The notes: a model not told the origin generated them from the sequence alone. A stretch of 64,000 nucleotides of DNA from Marinobacter persicus (GCF_900114155.1 NZ_FOSC01000012.1:1-64000); one strand, 5' to 3'; shown: positions 8,130 through 17,468, numbered from the stretch's first letter. Numbers and translations: made by a program.

Positions 8130-8942
8130 ATGAGCGAAAGAAGATTGAGCTACATATACAGTTTCAAGTGTGGAGATGAGCTTGAGCACTTCGACAAACT
8201 ACCTGACTATGAGCAAGCCAATATCGAACGATACATTGTACAAGTAATCAGCGATTCTTTTGTTAAACCTGCAGATGAAGACTATGTGACTGCTCGGTTA
8301 CTGGCAAAAAAAGGAATGCATCGCGCTTTTTTTTGGGCTGCGTGTCAAGCGCTTGAAAAATACCTCAAAGCTTTTCTTTTAATGAGGGGTGCTTCGGTTA
8401 ATCGCTTCAGAGGTCATCCGATTGCCGATTTATACTCTGAAGCGTGCTCAGTAGATGCTGAGCTCTTAACCGTTGACACGAGTTTCCATCCAGCAATTAA
8501 GATTCACCAAAACGTCTCTGAGTCCATTGAAGGGTTATCTGTAGCTCAATTCATCAATGGCATTGAAATGCAGGGAAGTCCCGACAACCGCTATAATTCG
8601 TTTGGAGTCAACTTCAACACAGGCTATTTATTTGCGCTTGATAGCTTTGTTTTTGGCTTGCGGCAGCGGATCGGCGTGCCCCCGATAGAAGAAACTCTCA
8701 GAAAGTTTGATCAGGATCTTGTCGAGGGATTCAACTTGTACAACCCATGGTTCGCTCCTGTGCACGTGGATCTTGCGGAAGTCCCCAATAAAGATTTCAA
8801 TCTGCGCATATCTGGCTCTGTCCCAACCCTGGACATTCTCACCGGTCCATATGCGCCAAATGGATCCCGATTTGTGTTGCAATGGCTTGACAAAAAAATG
8901 AAATTGCCCAGGAAAACCAAGCAGCATTTGAGCAAGGGCTAA
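8130..8942 (+). CDS. HEPN-domain protein
   Basis: 270 residues. About residues 50-105 (DYVTARLLAKKGMHRAFFWAACQALEKYLKAF, then RGASVNRFRGHPIADLY) form a HEPN helical bundle: a first helix with scattered basic residues, a QALEKYLKA helix and an Arg-rich loop ending in His before the last helix. HEPN proteins often are RNases or partners of nucleotidyltransferases in defence and toxin systems. No MNT partner is adjacent. The rest (about 130-270) is unassigned. AT-rich composition indicates transfer. Confidence 0.6.
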   Translation: MSERRLSYIYSFKCGDELEHFDKLPDYEQANIERYIVQVISDSFVKPADEDYVTARLLAKKGMHRAFFWAACQALEKYLKAFLLMRGASVNRFRGHPIADLYSEACSVDAELLTVDTSFHPAIKIHQNVSESIEGLSVAQFINGIEMQGSPDNRYNSFGVNFNTGYLFALDSFVFGLRQRIGVPPIEETLRKFDQDLVEGFNLYNPWFAPVHVDLAEVPNKDFNLRISGSVPTLDILTGPYAPNGSRFVLQWLDKKMKLPRKTKQHLSKG

Positions 8943-9024
8943 TGGGCTCACAGTGATACGCGGCTAACGAGTCAAATCGTACTAACGCAGATATGAGCCA
9001 GCTCCATCAGTGGCGGGGGAATGA

Positions 9025-9435
9025 ATGGAAGCTAAGTGTATTGCGGGGTTTGCGTCAATTACTAAAGATTCTGCGGCGAGTGCGTCTTTGTATGAGGGTG
9101 CGCGAGGCTTGCCGCTAGAAAAGATGGACGATTATCGTTTCATGGATACGCTCCCCGGAGCGCATCATTTCGGGGTATGACCCCTCTCTATGGCGGCCCA
9201 GTCTTGTTTTGGGCAGGAGGAATGGCCTGACCATGTTCCTGAGCCGACAGCTACAATTGAATTTGAGTTGGCGGACGCGGCTGCAGTGGACGCGGCATTG
9301 AAAGAAATGAAGGAAAGGGGTCAGGAATTCGTTCATGAAACCCGGACTGAACCCTGGGGGCAAACAGTCGCAAGGTTTATGAGCCCTGAGAGTGTGTTGG
9401 TTGGCCTGAGTTATGCGCCATGGCTTCATGAATAA
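9025..9435 (+). pseudogene. VOC/glyoxalase-like protein interrupted by one in-frame stop
   Basis: A single reading frame from ATG 9025 to the stop at 9435 would give a 136-residue VOC (glyoxalase/bleomycin resistance) protein. It begins MEAKCIAGFASITKDSAAS and ends TVARFMSPESVLVGLSYAPW. It is broken only by TGA at 9178-9180, codon 52. From family memory this position, between HFGV and PLSMAAQSCFG, is normally Trp (TGG), so one base change explains the break. A downstream ATG (9190) could give an 81-residue C-terminal half, unlikely to fold alone. Sequencing error or strain-specific loss are both possible. Confidence 0.75.
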
Positions 9436-9578
9436 GAGCTTAACCACATAGCGTTACGCCGACTGGCTTTTCAGCTGATTCTCCAAGGTTAGCCGGTTCC
9501 GCTTTGCGACAGTTTGTACCCTTTTAGGGCCTCATTGGGGGAAGCTCAGATCGTTTACTGGGAGCTTGCCAATGATAA

Positions 9579-9714
9579 GTTACCAACTTTATTACCATGA
9601 TTTTCGAGGGGTTTTGCTCTGGGTCCTTAGAAAGTTACCAACTTTATTTATCTTTATGGTTGATTAATTACTGTAAAATTGAGCTCGGGAAGGTATTTTG
9701 TTACCAACTTTATT
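9579..9714. repeat. Three direct 15-bp repeats (iteron-like)
   Basis: GTTACCAACTTTATT occurs three times, at 9579-9593, 9634-9648 and 9700-9714, with start-to-start spacing of 55 and 66 bases. Copies 1 and 2 extend to AAGTTACCAACTT, which contains a small dyad (AAGTT-N3-AACTT). The stretch is AT-rich and ends directly at the truncated lipocalin gene. It could be an array of protein-binding sites or the remains of a mobile element end; neither is proven. Confidence 0.7.
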
Positions 9715-9716
9715 CC

Positions 9717-10226
9717 GGTCCTACAGTCTCGCTTCTTTTTGGACTGGCCGGCTGCACAGGCCTGCCGGACGGCATCGAGCCTGTGGATAATTTCAACAAA
9801 GACCGCTACCTGGGCACCTGGTACGAAATCGCCCGGCTGGACCACTCTTTCGAGGAGGGGCTGAGCCAGGTCACTGCCGAATACACCGAGAACGACGACG
9901 GCAGTATCAAGGTCATCAACCGGGGATACAACGAAGAAAGCGGCGAGTGGGAAGAAGCCGAGGGCAGGGCGGTGTTTGTGGATAACAGTGGTGCCGGCCA
10001 CCTGAAAGTCTCGTTTTTCGGGCCTTTTTACGCGTCTTACGTGGTGTTTGGTCTGGATGACCACTATTCCCGCGCCTACATCACCGGCTACAACCGCGAC
10101 TACCTCTGGCTGATGGCGCGAACGCCGGAGGTCAGTGATTCTGTACTGGAAGACTTCAAAGAAACGGCCCGCGCCAAAGGTTTCGACCTGGATGAGCTGA
10201 TCATTGTTGACCAGTCCCGGCAATAA
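9717..10226 (+). CDS. blc: Lipocalin Blc, start region lost or replaced
   Basis: The conserved part encodes an outer-membrane lipocalin: lipobox LAGC, then LPDGIEPVDNF, the lipocalin signature RYLGTWYEIARLDHSFEEGL, then VINRGY and LKVSFFGPFYASYVVF. Blc binds lysophospholipids or fatty acids in the periplasm. The frame stays open upstream to an ATG at 9597, but that start lies in the 15-bp repeat zone, has no ribosome-binding site and gives a non-native leader before SLLFGLAGC. No ATG, GTG or TTG in frame sits at the expected signal-peptide start. The insertion or rearrangement that brought the repeats probably removed start and promoter, so expression is doubtful. Confidence 0.8.
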   Translation, partial: GPTVSLLFGLAGCTGLPDGIEPVDNFNKDRYLGTWYEIARLDHSFEEGLSQVTAEYTENDDGSIKVINRGYNEESGEWEEAEGRAVFVDNSGAGHLKVSFFGPFYASYVVFGLDDHYSRAYITGYNRDYLWLMARTPEVSDSVLEDFKETARAKGFDLDELIIVDQSRQ

Positions 10227-10428
10227 CCGGCGTCGGTACAATTACAAATATCGCAAGCTACCTTTCCTGATTTTATAATACGGGCGCACCGGGCAAGCGC
10301 CCAACTCTTTCTGCTTTCAAAGCGCCTTTTCGCGACTTTCGGCCAGCGTCCGATGCACAAATATCAAGGATGTTCGCGGTAATTTGCGGCACACTCCTTC
10401 GGCAGCCACCATCAGAAAGAATCGTGCA

Positions 10429-11934
10429 ATGGCCAATACCCTCATCAACGGCTTTACCCACAATTTCCTTGGCCGGGCTCCTGCCTGGTACAAGAAAGTC
10501 ATTCTGCTTTTCCTGATTGCCAACCCTGTTTTGATGTATGTACTTGGCCCCGGGGTAACCGGCTGGTTACTGATTGCCGAGTTCATTTTCACCCTCGCCA
10601 TGGCCCTCAAGTGCTACCCGTTGTTGCCGGGTGGCCTGCTGGCGGTGGAAGCCCTGCTGATTGGCCTCACCACGCCAGATGCGGTGTACGCCGAGGTGCT
10701 CACCAATTTTCCGGTGATCCTGCTGCTGATGTTCATGGTGGCGGGTATCTACTTCATGAAAGAGCTGTTGCTGGTGACCTTCACCCAGATCCTGGTGGGG
10801 GTGCGCTCCAAATCAGCGTTGTCATTGCTGTTCTGTGGCGCGGCTGCCCTGTTGTCCGCCTTTCTGGATGCCCTTACCGTAACGGCGGTGATTATCAGCG
10901 TGGCGGTGGGTTTTTTCTCGGTGTACCACAAGGTGGCCTCCGGCAAGGGCTACCAGCACAAGGACCACAATGCCAACAGCGACGATGAAGTTATCGAACT
11001 GCATCGTGAAGACCTGGAAGACTTCCGCGCGTTCCTGCGCAGCCTGCTGATGCACGGCGCCATTGGCACCGCGCTGGGTGGCGTGGCCACCATGGTGGGC
11101 GAGCCGCAGAACCTGCTGATTGCCAAAGTGGTGGGTTGGGATTTCGTCGAGTTCTTCCTGCACATGGCGCCCATCAGCCTGCCGGTACTGGTGGCGGGTT
11201 TTGCCACTTGCTGGGCGCTGGAGAAACTGCGCTGGTTTGGTTATGGCGGCCGGCTGCCCAGGCCGGTTCGGCGGGTGCTGGAAGAGTTCGCCGAGAACGA
11301 GCGGGCCCGGCGCACCAAGGCCGACCAGGCCGCCTTATGGGTACAGGCAGTGGCCGCCGGCATTCTGGTGTGCGGCCTGGCGTTCCACCTGGCGGAAGTG
11401 GGTCTGATTGGTTTGCTGGTGATTATCCTGGTGACTTCCTTCACCGGCATCACCGACGAAGGGCAAATCGGCAAAGCCTTCCAGGAATCCCTGCCGTTCA
11501 CCTCTCTGCTGGTGGTGTTCTTCGCCATTGTCGCGGTGATTCATGAACAGCACCTGTTCGCGCCCATCATCAATTACGTGCTCAGCCTGCCCGAAAGCCA
11601 GCAACCGGGCATGTTCTTCATCGCCAACGGCCTGTTGTCGATGATCAGCGACAATGTGTTCGTGGCCACCGTGTACATCAGCGAAGTGAAACAGGCCCTG
11701 GACGCCGGCGCTATCAGCAACGAGCACTTCCAGACCCTGGCGGTGGCCATCAACACCGGCACCAACCTGCCCAGCGTGGCCACCCCCAACGGCCAGGCTG
11801 CCTTCCTGTTCCTGCTCACCTCCGCCATCGCCCCGCTGGTGCGGCTGTCCTATGGCAAGATGGTGGTGATGGCCCTGCCGTATACCCTGGTGATGGGTGG
11901 CGTGGGGCTTTATATGGTCATGCACGCCATCTGA
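10429..11934 (+). CDS. nhaB: Na+/H+ antiporter NhaB
   Basis: 501 residues, the normal NhaB length, with about a dozen membrane segments. Diagnostic stretches are [55 protein letters not shown], and near the end [15 protein letters not shown] and [20 protein letters not shown]. NhaB expels Na+ in exchange for protons, suiting a marine or halotolerant host. An upstream in-frame ATG (10384) is less likely; MANTLINGF matches the usual NhaB start. It is monocistronic. Confidence 0.94.
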   Translation: MANTLINGFTHNFLGRAPAWYKKVILLFLIANPVLMYVLGPGVTGWLLIAEFIFTLAMALKCYPLLPGGLLAVEALLIGLTTPDAVYAEVLTNFPVILLLMFMVAGIYFMKELLLVTFTQILVGVRSKSALSLLFCGAAALLSAFLDALTVTAVIISVAVGFFSVYHKVASGKGYQHKDHNANSDDEVIELHREDLEDFRAFLRSLLMHGAIGTALGGVATMVGEPQNLLIAKVVGWDFVEFFLHMAPISLPVLVAGFATCWALEKLRWFGYGGRLPRPVRRVLEEFAENERARRTKADQAALWVQAVAAGILVCGLAFHLAEVGLIGLLVIILVTSFTGITDEGQIGKAFQESLPFTSLLVVFFAIVAVIHEQHLFAPIINYVLSLPESQQPGMFFIANGLLSMISDNVFVATVYISEVKQALDAGAISNEHFQTLAVAINTGTNLPSVATPNGQAAFLFLLTSAIAPLVRLSYGKMVVMALPYTLVMGGVGLYMVMHAI

Positions 11935-11942
11935 ATTGTATG

Positions 11943-11969
11943 GCAGCCGGGGGCCTTGTCTCCGGCTGC
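11943..11969 (+). terminator. Hairpin after nhaB
   Basis: GCAGCCGG (11943-11950) pairs with CCGGCTGC (11962-11969) eight bases after the nhaB stop. It is not followed by a T run, so it is a weak or Rho-assisted terminator at best. Confidence 0.4.
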
Positions 11970-12008
11970 GCCTCTCTATATAGTGAGCTTGTCCTTGGTT
12001 AACTACCA

Positions 12009-12033
12009 TATATTGTGATCATCTACTGATCAC
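12009..12033 (+). promoter_or_regulatory. Possible nrdAB promoter region with inverted repeat
   Basis: TATATT at 12009-12014 can serve as a -10 box ahead of the riboswitch. Immediately after it lies a GTGATC-N7-GATCAC dyad (12015-12033). The spacing does not fit a CRP site, and I see no NrdR-type box. The dyad is a candidate operator of unknown owner. Confidence 0.3.
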
Positions 12034-12039
12034 CTTGTT

Positions 12040-12200
12040 CAAACGGTAGTCGGGAATCCGGTGAGACTCCGGAACTGACGCGCAGCGGTATTGGGGAACG
12101 AGCGTGGCACAAAGACACTGACAATCGTCGGGAAGTCGCCACGCAAGGCCGAACCAACAGGTTCACGCCCCTGAGTCCGAAGACCTGCCAGGGATGTGGA
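12040..12200 (+). ncRNA. Cobalamin (adenosylcobalamin) riboswitch
   Basis: The 5' part contains ATCCGGTGAGACTCCGGAAC followed by TGACGCGCAGCGGTA, the conserved J1/3-P3 and P4 region of cobalamin aptamers. The 3' part holds the B12 box AGTCCGAAGACCTGCC at 12174-12189. Downstream is a hairpin (about 12277-12303, TTCCCTC/GAGGGAG) before the nrdA ribosome-binding site, a plausible expression platform. Adenosylcobalamin binding would switch nrdA off. An open frame on the opposite strand here is only a shadow of the RNA. Confidence 0.92.
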
Positions 12201-12392
12201 GCCTCCAGCATTCAAAGGGGCTCTTTAACTGCACCTTCGCGTTTCAAGGTGAGCAGGTCGGACCAGAACTTACCCCTTCCCTCTCCCGCCAGTGGTGAGG
12301 GAGCGTTTGGCGCTTATACGGCGCCAGGTCGTCGGCATGCTTTCCCGTAAACGCGAAGTCAGCATCACTAACGCGTTTAAAGGAGCAATGCC

Positions 12393-15158
12393 ATGTCTTC
12401 CCCCGCTCTGGCTGCACCCCAGCCCGGCTCGAAAAGCGACACCGAAGCCCTCCAGGTCATCAAACGCAACGGCACCCTTGTTGGCTTTGACCCGTCGAAA
12501 ATCAGCGTCGCCGTCACCAAAGCCTTTCTGGCCGTGGAAGGCGATAAAGCCGCCGGTTCTGCCCGCATCAACAACGCCGTTCAGCAAGTCACCGCGCAGG
12601 TCATTCAGGCCATCAGCCGCCGCCTGCAAGCCGGCGGCAAAGTTCACATCGAAGACATCCAGGATCAGGTTGAACTGGCCCTGATGCGGGCGGAAGAACA
12701 GAAAGTGGCCCGCGCCTACGTGCTGTACCGCGAAGAACACGCCCGCCAGCGCGCCCTCGACGAGCCGGTGGAAGCCCACCCGCACCTGACCGTGAAAAAA
12801 GCCGACGGCAGCATTGCGCCACTGGACCTGGGCCTGATGAAACAGCAGGTGGAACAGGCCGCCACCGGTCTTTCGGGCATCGACGGCGAATCGCTGGTGG
12901 ACGATGCCCTGCGCAACCTGTTCGACGGCATCGAAGAAACCGAAGTGCTGTCCGCGCTGATCATGACCGCCCGTGGCCGCATCGAGCGCGAGCCGGACTA
13001 CAGCGCCGTCACCGCCCGCCTGTTGCTGGAGCAGCTGCGCCTGGAAAACGCCCGCGCACTCGGGTTATCCACAGACCTGCCGCTGGCGGAACTCTATCCA
13101 CAGGCCCTGAATGCCTTCATTCATGCCGGCATCCGCTACGAACTGCTGGACGACGCCCTGGCCGCCTTCGACCTGGAAGCCCTGGGCCATGCCCTTAAAC
13201 CCGAGCGCGACCACCAGTTCGGTTTCCTGGGCCTGCAGACCCTGTACGACCGCTACTTCCTGCACTGGAACAAGGCCCGCCTGGAACTGCCACAGGTGTT
13301 CTTCATGCGCGTGGCCATGGGCCTGGCGTTGCGCGAAGACGACCCCAACGGCCGCGCCATCGAATTCTATGAGCTGCTGTCCAGCTTCGACTACATGGCC
13401 AGCACGCCCACACTGTTCAACAGCGGCACCCGCCACTCCCAGCTGTCGTCCTGCTACCTGACCACCGTGGATGACGACCTGGAAGGCATCTACGGCGCCA
13501 TCCGCGACAACGCCATGCTCTCCAAATGGGCCGGCGGCCTGGGCAACGACTGGACCCCGGTACGCGCACTCGGCTCCCACATCAAAGGCACCAACGGCGA
13601 AAGCCAGGGTGTGGTGCCATTCCTGAAAGTGGTGAACGACACCGCCGTGGCCGTGAACCAGGGCGGCAAGCGTAAGGGCGCGGTGTGCGCCTACCTGGAA
13701 AGCTGGCACCTGGACATCGAAGAATTCCTGGAACTGCGCAAGAACACCGGCGACGAACGCCGCCGCACCCACGATATGAACACCGCCAACTGGGTGCCGG
13801 ACTTGCTCATCGAACGCATGCGCGACGACGCCGACTGGACCCTGTTCTCCCCCAGCGACGTGCCGGACCTGCACGACCTGACCGGCAACACCTTCCGCGA
13901 ACGCTACGAGCATTACGAAGCACTGGCCGAGCAGGGCGAGATCCGCCTGTTCAAGAAAGTCTCCGCCAAACAACTGTGGCGCAAAATGCTCACCGTGCTG
14001 TTTGAAACCGGCCACCCGTGGATCACCTTCAAGGACCCCTGCAACCTGCGCTCGCCGCAGCAGCACCAGGGCGTGGTCCACAGCTCCAACCTGTGCACCG
14101 AAATCACCCTCAACACCAGCAGTGATGAAATTGCCGTGTGCAACCTGGGCTCCGTGAACCTGGCTGCCCACATCCACAACGGCGAGCTGGACGTGCAGCG
14201 CCTGGAGAAAACCGTAAACACCGCCGTGCGAATGCTCGATAACGTCATCGACATCAACTACTACGCCGTGCCCCAGGCGAAAAACTCCAATCTCAAACAC
14301 CGCCCCGTGGGCCTGGGCCTGATGGGCTTCCAGGACGCCCTCTACCAACTGGGCCTGCCGTACTCCAGCCCTGAAGCCGTGCAGTTCGCCGACCAGTCCA
14401 TGGAGCAACTGAGCTACTTCGCCATCCGCGCCTCCGCCACCCTGGCCGGCGAACGCGGCGCCTACGAAACCTACGAAGGCTCGCTGTGGCAGCAGGGCCT
14501 ATTGCCCATCGACTCCATCAACCTGCTGAAAGAAAACCGCAGGGAAGGGGAGCTGGCCGTGAACACCGACACCACTCTGGACTGGACCCCGGTGCGCGAG
14601 CTCATCGCCAAAAACGGCATGCGCAACAGCAACGTCATGGCCATTGCCCCCACCGCCACCATCTCCAACATCGTGGGCGTGTCCCAGTCCATCGAACCGG
14701 CGTACCAGAACCTGTTCGTGAAATCGAACCTCTCCGGCGAATTCACCGTGGTGAACCCCTCACTGGTACGCGACCTGAAAGCTGAAGGCCTGTGGGACAA
14801 CGTGATGGTGAACGACCTCAAATACTTCGACGGCAGCGTGCAACAGATCGACCGCATCCCGGACGAACTCAAAGCAAGATACGCCACCGCCTTCGAAATC
14901 GACCCCCAATGGCTGGTAGAAGCCGCCGCAAGACGCCAGAAATGGCTCGACCAGGCCCAGAGCCTCAACCTCTACATGGCCGAACCCAACGGCAGAAAGC
15001 TGGATGCGCTCTACCAACTGGCTTGGGAACGCGGCCTGAAAACCACCTACTACCTGCGCTCCCTGGGCGCCACCGGCGCCGAAAAAACCGCCCCGGTCGC
15101 TGCCCCGCAGCCGCAGGTTTGCAGCATCGACGAACCAGACTGCGAAGCCTGTCAGTAA
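12393..15158 (+). CDS. nrdA: Ribonucleoside-diphosphate reductase class Ia, alpha subunit
   Basis: 921 residues. NrdA reduces ribonucleoside diphosphates to deoxy forms using the radical supplied by NrdB. Two ATP-cones are visible in series: about 18-115 (VIKRNGTLVGFDPSKI) and about 128-220 (LTVKKADGSIAPLDLGLM). The double-cone form is known from Pseudomonas. Active-site cysteines are C354 (QLSSCYL), C568 (SSNLCTEI) and C583 (AVCNLGSVNL). The tail CSIDEPDCEACQ carries the redox-shuttle pair. GGAGCA precedes the ATG. It follows a cobalamin riboswitch and is separated from nrdB by a palindromic element. Confidence 0.96.
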   Translation: MSSPALAAPQPGSKSDTEALQVIKRNGTLVGFDPSKISVAVTKAFLAVEGDKAAGSARINNAVQQVTAQVIQAISRRLQAGGKVHIEDIQDQVELALMRAEEQKVARAYVLYREEHARQRALDEPVEAHPHLTVKKADGSIAPLDLGLMKQQVEQAATGLSGIDGESLVDDALRNLFDGIEETEVLSALIMTARGRIEREPDYSAVTARLLLEQLRLENARALGLSTDLPLAELYPQALNAFIHAGIRYELLDDALAAFDLEALGHALKPERDHQFGFLGLQTLYDRYFLHWNKARLELPQVFFMRVAMGLALREDDPNGRAIEFYELLSSFDYMASTPTLFNSGTRHSQLSSCYLTTVDDDLEGIYGAIRDNAMLSKWAGGLGNDWTPVRALGSHIKGTNGESQGVVPFLKVVNDTAVAVNQGGKRKGAVCAYLESWHLDIEEFLELRKNTGDERRRTHDMNTANWVPDLLIERMRDDADWTLFSPSDVPDLHDLTGNTFRERYEHYEALAEQGEIRLFKKVSAKQLWRKMLTVLFETGHPWITFKDPCNLRSPQQHQGVVHSSNLCTEITLNTSSDEIAVCNLGSVNLAAHIHNGELDVQRLEKTVNTAVRMLDNVIDINYYAVPQAKNSNLKHRPVGLGLMGFQDALYQLGLPYSSPEAVQFADQSMEQLSYFAIRASATLAGERGAYETYEGSLWQQGLLPIDSINLLKENRREGELAVNTDTTLDWTPVRELIAKNGMRNSNVMAIAPTATISNIVGVSQSIEPAYQNLFVKSNLSGEFTVVNPSLVRDLKAEGLWDNVMVNDLKYFDGSVQQIDRIPDELKARYATAFEIDPQWLVEAAARRQKWLDQAQSLNLYMAEPNGRKLDALYQLAWERGLKTTYYLRSLGATGAEKTAPVAAPQPQVCSIDEPDCEACQ

Positions 15159-15214
15159 CCACTGACAAACAAACCAACACCTGCGGCGATAACTCCAAGC
15201 AGCGAAGAACCGGG

Positions 15215-15310
15215 CTGGTATCCCCTCCCGAAAATGTCTGTAGCCAGGGATGGCTACAGCCAAGCTCCCCAAGGACGGGTTCACGAGCGGTTTTCGGGAG
15301 GGGATACCAG
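15215..15310. repeat. Intergenic palindromic repeat element between nrdA and nrdB
   Basis: A perfect 20-bp inverted repeat (CTGGTATCCCCTCCCGAAAA at 15215-15234 and its complement at 15291-15310) encloses 56 bases. Inside is a second hairpin, CTGTAGCC/GGCTACAG at 15238-15245 and 15252-15259. The whole 96-bp unit looks like a mobile intergenic repeat (MITE- or REP-like). I recall similar sequence between genes of related bacteria but could not search. In RNA it would form a long stem that can stabilise nrdA mRNA or attenuate nrdB. Confidence 0.8.
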
Positions 15311-15359
15311 AACGGTTCCTCCCCCAAAATTGAAGGCTACAGAGTCAAAGGAGACCCCC

Positions 15360-16418
15360 ATGCTCAACTGGGACGACGAACCAAAAACCGAATCCAAAGC
15401 CACAAACACCGAAGGCCCCGCCCCGGTAAACGTAGACGACAAACGCGTCATCAACGGCGAAACCGACATCAACCAGCTGGCACCGTTCAAGTACCCCTGG
15501 GCCTGGGAATACTTCATGAACGCCAACAAAAACCACTGGACCCCGCTGGACGTCAACATGGCCCAGGACGTCCACGACTACCACCACCGCCTTAACCCCG
15601 CGGAAAAGCACGTATACGAAAACGTCCTGGCCTACCTCACCACCTCCGACATCCTCGCCATGCGCAACATCGGCCTGGCCGTCATGGAAAAAATGAGCGC
15701 CCCGGAACTGCAGATCTACCAGGCCCGCCAGGTTTACGAAGAATCCATGCACACCTGGGCCTACCAGCACTGCATTGAAACCCTCAACCTCGACCAGAGC
15801 GAAATCTACAACCGCTACCGCGTGGTGCCCGAAATCCACGGCAAAATCCAGATGGCCAACCGCCGCCTCGACGCCGCCATGCGCTCCGATTTGAACCTGC
15901 GCAACCGGGACGATCTGCACGAATTCATCATGTCCTACCTGTTCTTCGCCGCCGTGTTCGAAGGCGCCTGGTTCTATAACGGCTTCAGCCCCATCTTCGC
16001 CCTGCAGCGCCGTGGCCTGATGCGCGGCACCGGCGAACAGCTCCAGTACATCCTGCGCGACGAAGCCATGCACTTCTCCTTCGGCCTGAAAGTCGTCAAC
16101 CAGATCATGGAAGAAGAAAACATCACCCTCGACCCCAAAGCCGTGCGCGACATGTGGGACGAATCCGAAGCCAGGGAAACCGACTACGCCAACTACATCC
16201 TGCGCGACCCCATACTGGGCTACTCCGCCGAGTACCACAGCGAACAGTTCCGCTTCGTGGCCAACCGCAGGGCCAGAACAGTAGGGCTGGAAGAGCCGTT
16301 CCCCGGTGCGAAAAACGTCTCGCCGTGGCTCGATGAGCAGGCTACGCTACGTAAAGAAAAGAACTTCTTTGAAACCCGGGTGATCGAGTACCAGACCGGT
16401 GCCCAGTTGGAGTGGTAA
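15360..16418 (+). CDS. nrdB: Ribonucleoside-diphosphate reductase class Ia, beta subunit
   Basis: 352 residues. NrdB carries the di-iron centre and tyrosyl radical. Iron-ligand Glu-x-x-His motifs are seen in [16 protein letters not shown] (also holding the expected radical Tyr) and [19 protein letters not shown] before the ATG at 15360 decides the start; the frame reaches further upstream into the palindromic repeat, which is not part of the gene. The C terminus [10 protein letters not shown] fits the alpha-binding tail. It is co-oriented with nrdA and only 4 bases before ldhA. Confidence 0.95.
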   Translation: MLNWDDEPKTESKATNTEGPAPVNVDDKRVINGETDINQLAPFKYPWAWEYFMNANKNHWTPLDVNMAQDVHDYHHRLNPAEKHVYENVLAYLTTSDILAMRNIGLAVMEKMSAPELQIYQARQVYEESMHTWAYQHCIETLNLDQSEIYNRYRVVPEIHGKIQMANRRLDAAMRSDLNLRNRDDLHEFIMSYLFFAAVFEGAWFYNGFSPIFALQRRGLMRGTGEQLQYILRDEAMHFSFGLKVVNQIMEEENITLDPKAVRDMWDESEARETDYANYILRDPILGYSAEYHSEQFRFVANRRARTVGLEEPFPGAKNVSPWLDEQATLRKEKNFFETRVIEYQTGAQLEW

Positions 16419-16422
16419 AACC

Positions 16423-17418
16423 ATGAAAGTCGCCGTTTTCAGCACCAAACCCTACGACGAACAGTTCCTCGGCCAGGCCAACCAGGAAGCCCACCAGCAC
16501 GAGCTGACCTTCCTGGAAACCCGCCTGAACGAAACCACGGCGGCACTGGCCCAGGGTTTCGACGCCGTATGCGTGTTCGTTAACGACCAGGTAGACGCCC
16601 CGGTGCTGGAAAAGCTGGCGGCCGGCGGCACCCGCGTGATTGCCCTGCGCTGTGCGGGCTTCAACAACGTCGATCTCAAAGCCGCCGAACGTCTGGGCCT
16701 GGCCGTGGTGCGTGTGCCGGCGTACTCCCCCTACGCCGTGGCCGAACACACCGTGGCGATGATTCTCACCCTCAACCGCCAGATTCACCGGGCCTACCAC
16801 CGCATCCGCGAGGGCAACTTCGCCCTCGACGGCCTGCTGGGCTTTGATTTGCGCGGGCGCACCGTGGGCATCATCGGCACCGGGCGGATTGGCGTGGAAG
16901 TGGCCCGTATCATGCGCGGGTTTGGCTGCCGGGTGCTGGGGTACGCCCACAAGGTACACAAGGAAGCCGAGGAAGTGGGGGTGGAATACGTGCCGCTGGA
17001 TGAGCTGTTCGCCGAATCCGACATCATCACCCTGCATTGCCCGCTCACCCCGGAAACCCACCACCTGATCGACGCCGAAGCCATGGCCAAGATGAAAGAC
17101 GGGGTAATGCTGATCAACACCAGCCGGGGCGCGATTGTGGACACCGGCGCCGTGATCGAGGGCCTGAAATCCGGCCACATCGGCTACCTGGGGCTGGACG
17201 TGTACGAAGAAGAGGGCGACCTGTTCTTCGAAGACCTCTCCAACCTGGTGCTGCAGGACGACGTGTTCGCCCGGCTGCTGACCTTTCCCAACGTGGTGAT
17301 CACCGGCCACCAGGCCTTCTTCACCCACGACGCGCTGGAAAGCATCGCCCACACCACCCTGGGTAACCTCAGTGAATGGGAAGAAACGGGCCAGTGCGCC
17401 AATGCGGTGAAGGCCTGA
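16423..17418 (+). CDS. ldhA: D-lactate dehydrogenase (NAD-dependent, fermentative)
   Basis: 331 residues. [16 protein letters not shown] is the standard LdhA start. The Rossmann fold shows [20 protein letters not shown], and catalytic Arg, Glu and His appear in [26 protein letters not shown] and ITGHQAFFT. It reduces pyruvate to D-lactate. It begins four bases after nrdB, so it is probably in the nrd transcript and would share its B12 control. Confidence 0.92.
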   Translation: MKVAVFSTKPYDEQFLGQANQEAHQHELTFLETRLNETTAALAQGFDAVCVFVNDQVDAPVLEKLAAGGTRVIALRCAGFNNVDLKAAERLGLAVVRVPAYSPYAVAEHTVAMILTLNRQIHRAYHRIREGNFALDGLLGFDLRGRTVGIIGTGRIGVEVARIMRGFGCRVLGYAHKVHKEAEEVGVEYVPLDELFAESDIITLHCPLTPETHHLIDAEAMAKMKDGVMLINTSRGAIVDTGAVIEGLKSGHIGYLGLDVYEEEGDLFFEDLSNLVLQDDVFARLLTFPNVVITGHQAFFTHDALESIAHTTLGNLSEWEETGQCANAVKA

Positions 17419-17468
17419 CGCGGGCCGGGCACTGAGACAACCCGGTCCATAGCCCGTAAAATAGTGCC

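Noticed and set aside
9178-9180. TGA in the VOC gene as selenocysteine codon
   Set aside because: The family has Trp here, no SECIS-like hairpin follows at the right distance, and VOC proteins are not selenoproteins.
12015-12033. GTGATC-N7-GATCAC as a CRP site
   Set aside because: CRP/Vfr sites need TGTGA-N6-TCACA; the spacing here is wrong.
12023-12211. 62-residue open frame opposite the nrdA leader
   Set aside because: It coincides with the cobalamin riboswitch, which explains the conservation on the other strand.
13065-14408. 447-residue open frame on the minus strand
   Set aside because: Antisense shadow of nrdA, whose catalytic motifs are unmistakable.
15234-15359. 42-residue N-terminal extension of NrdB
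   Set aside because: It would be encoded by the palindromic repeat; AAAGGAG before 15360 gives the standard start.
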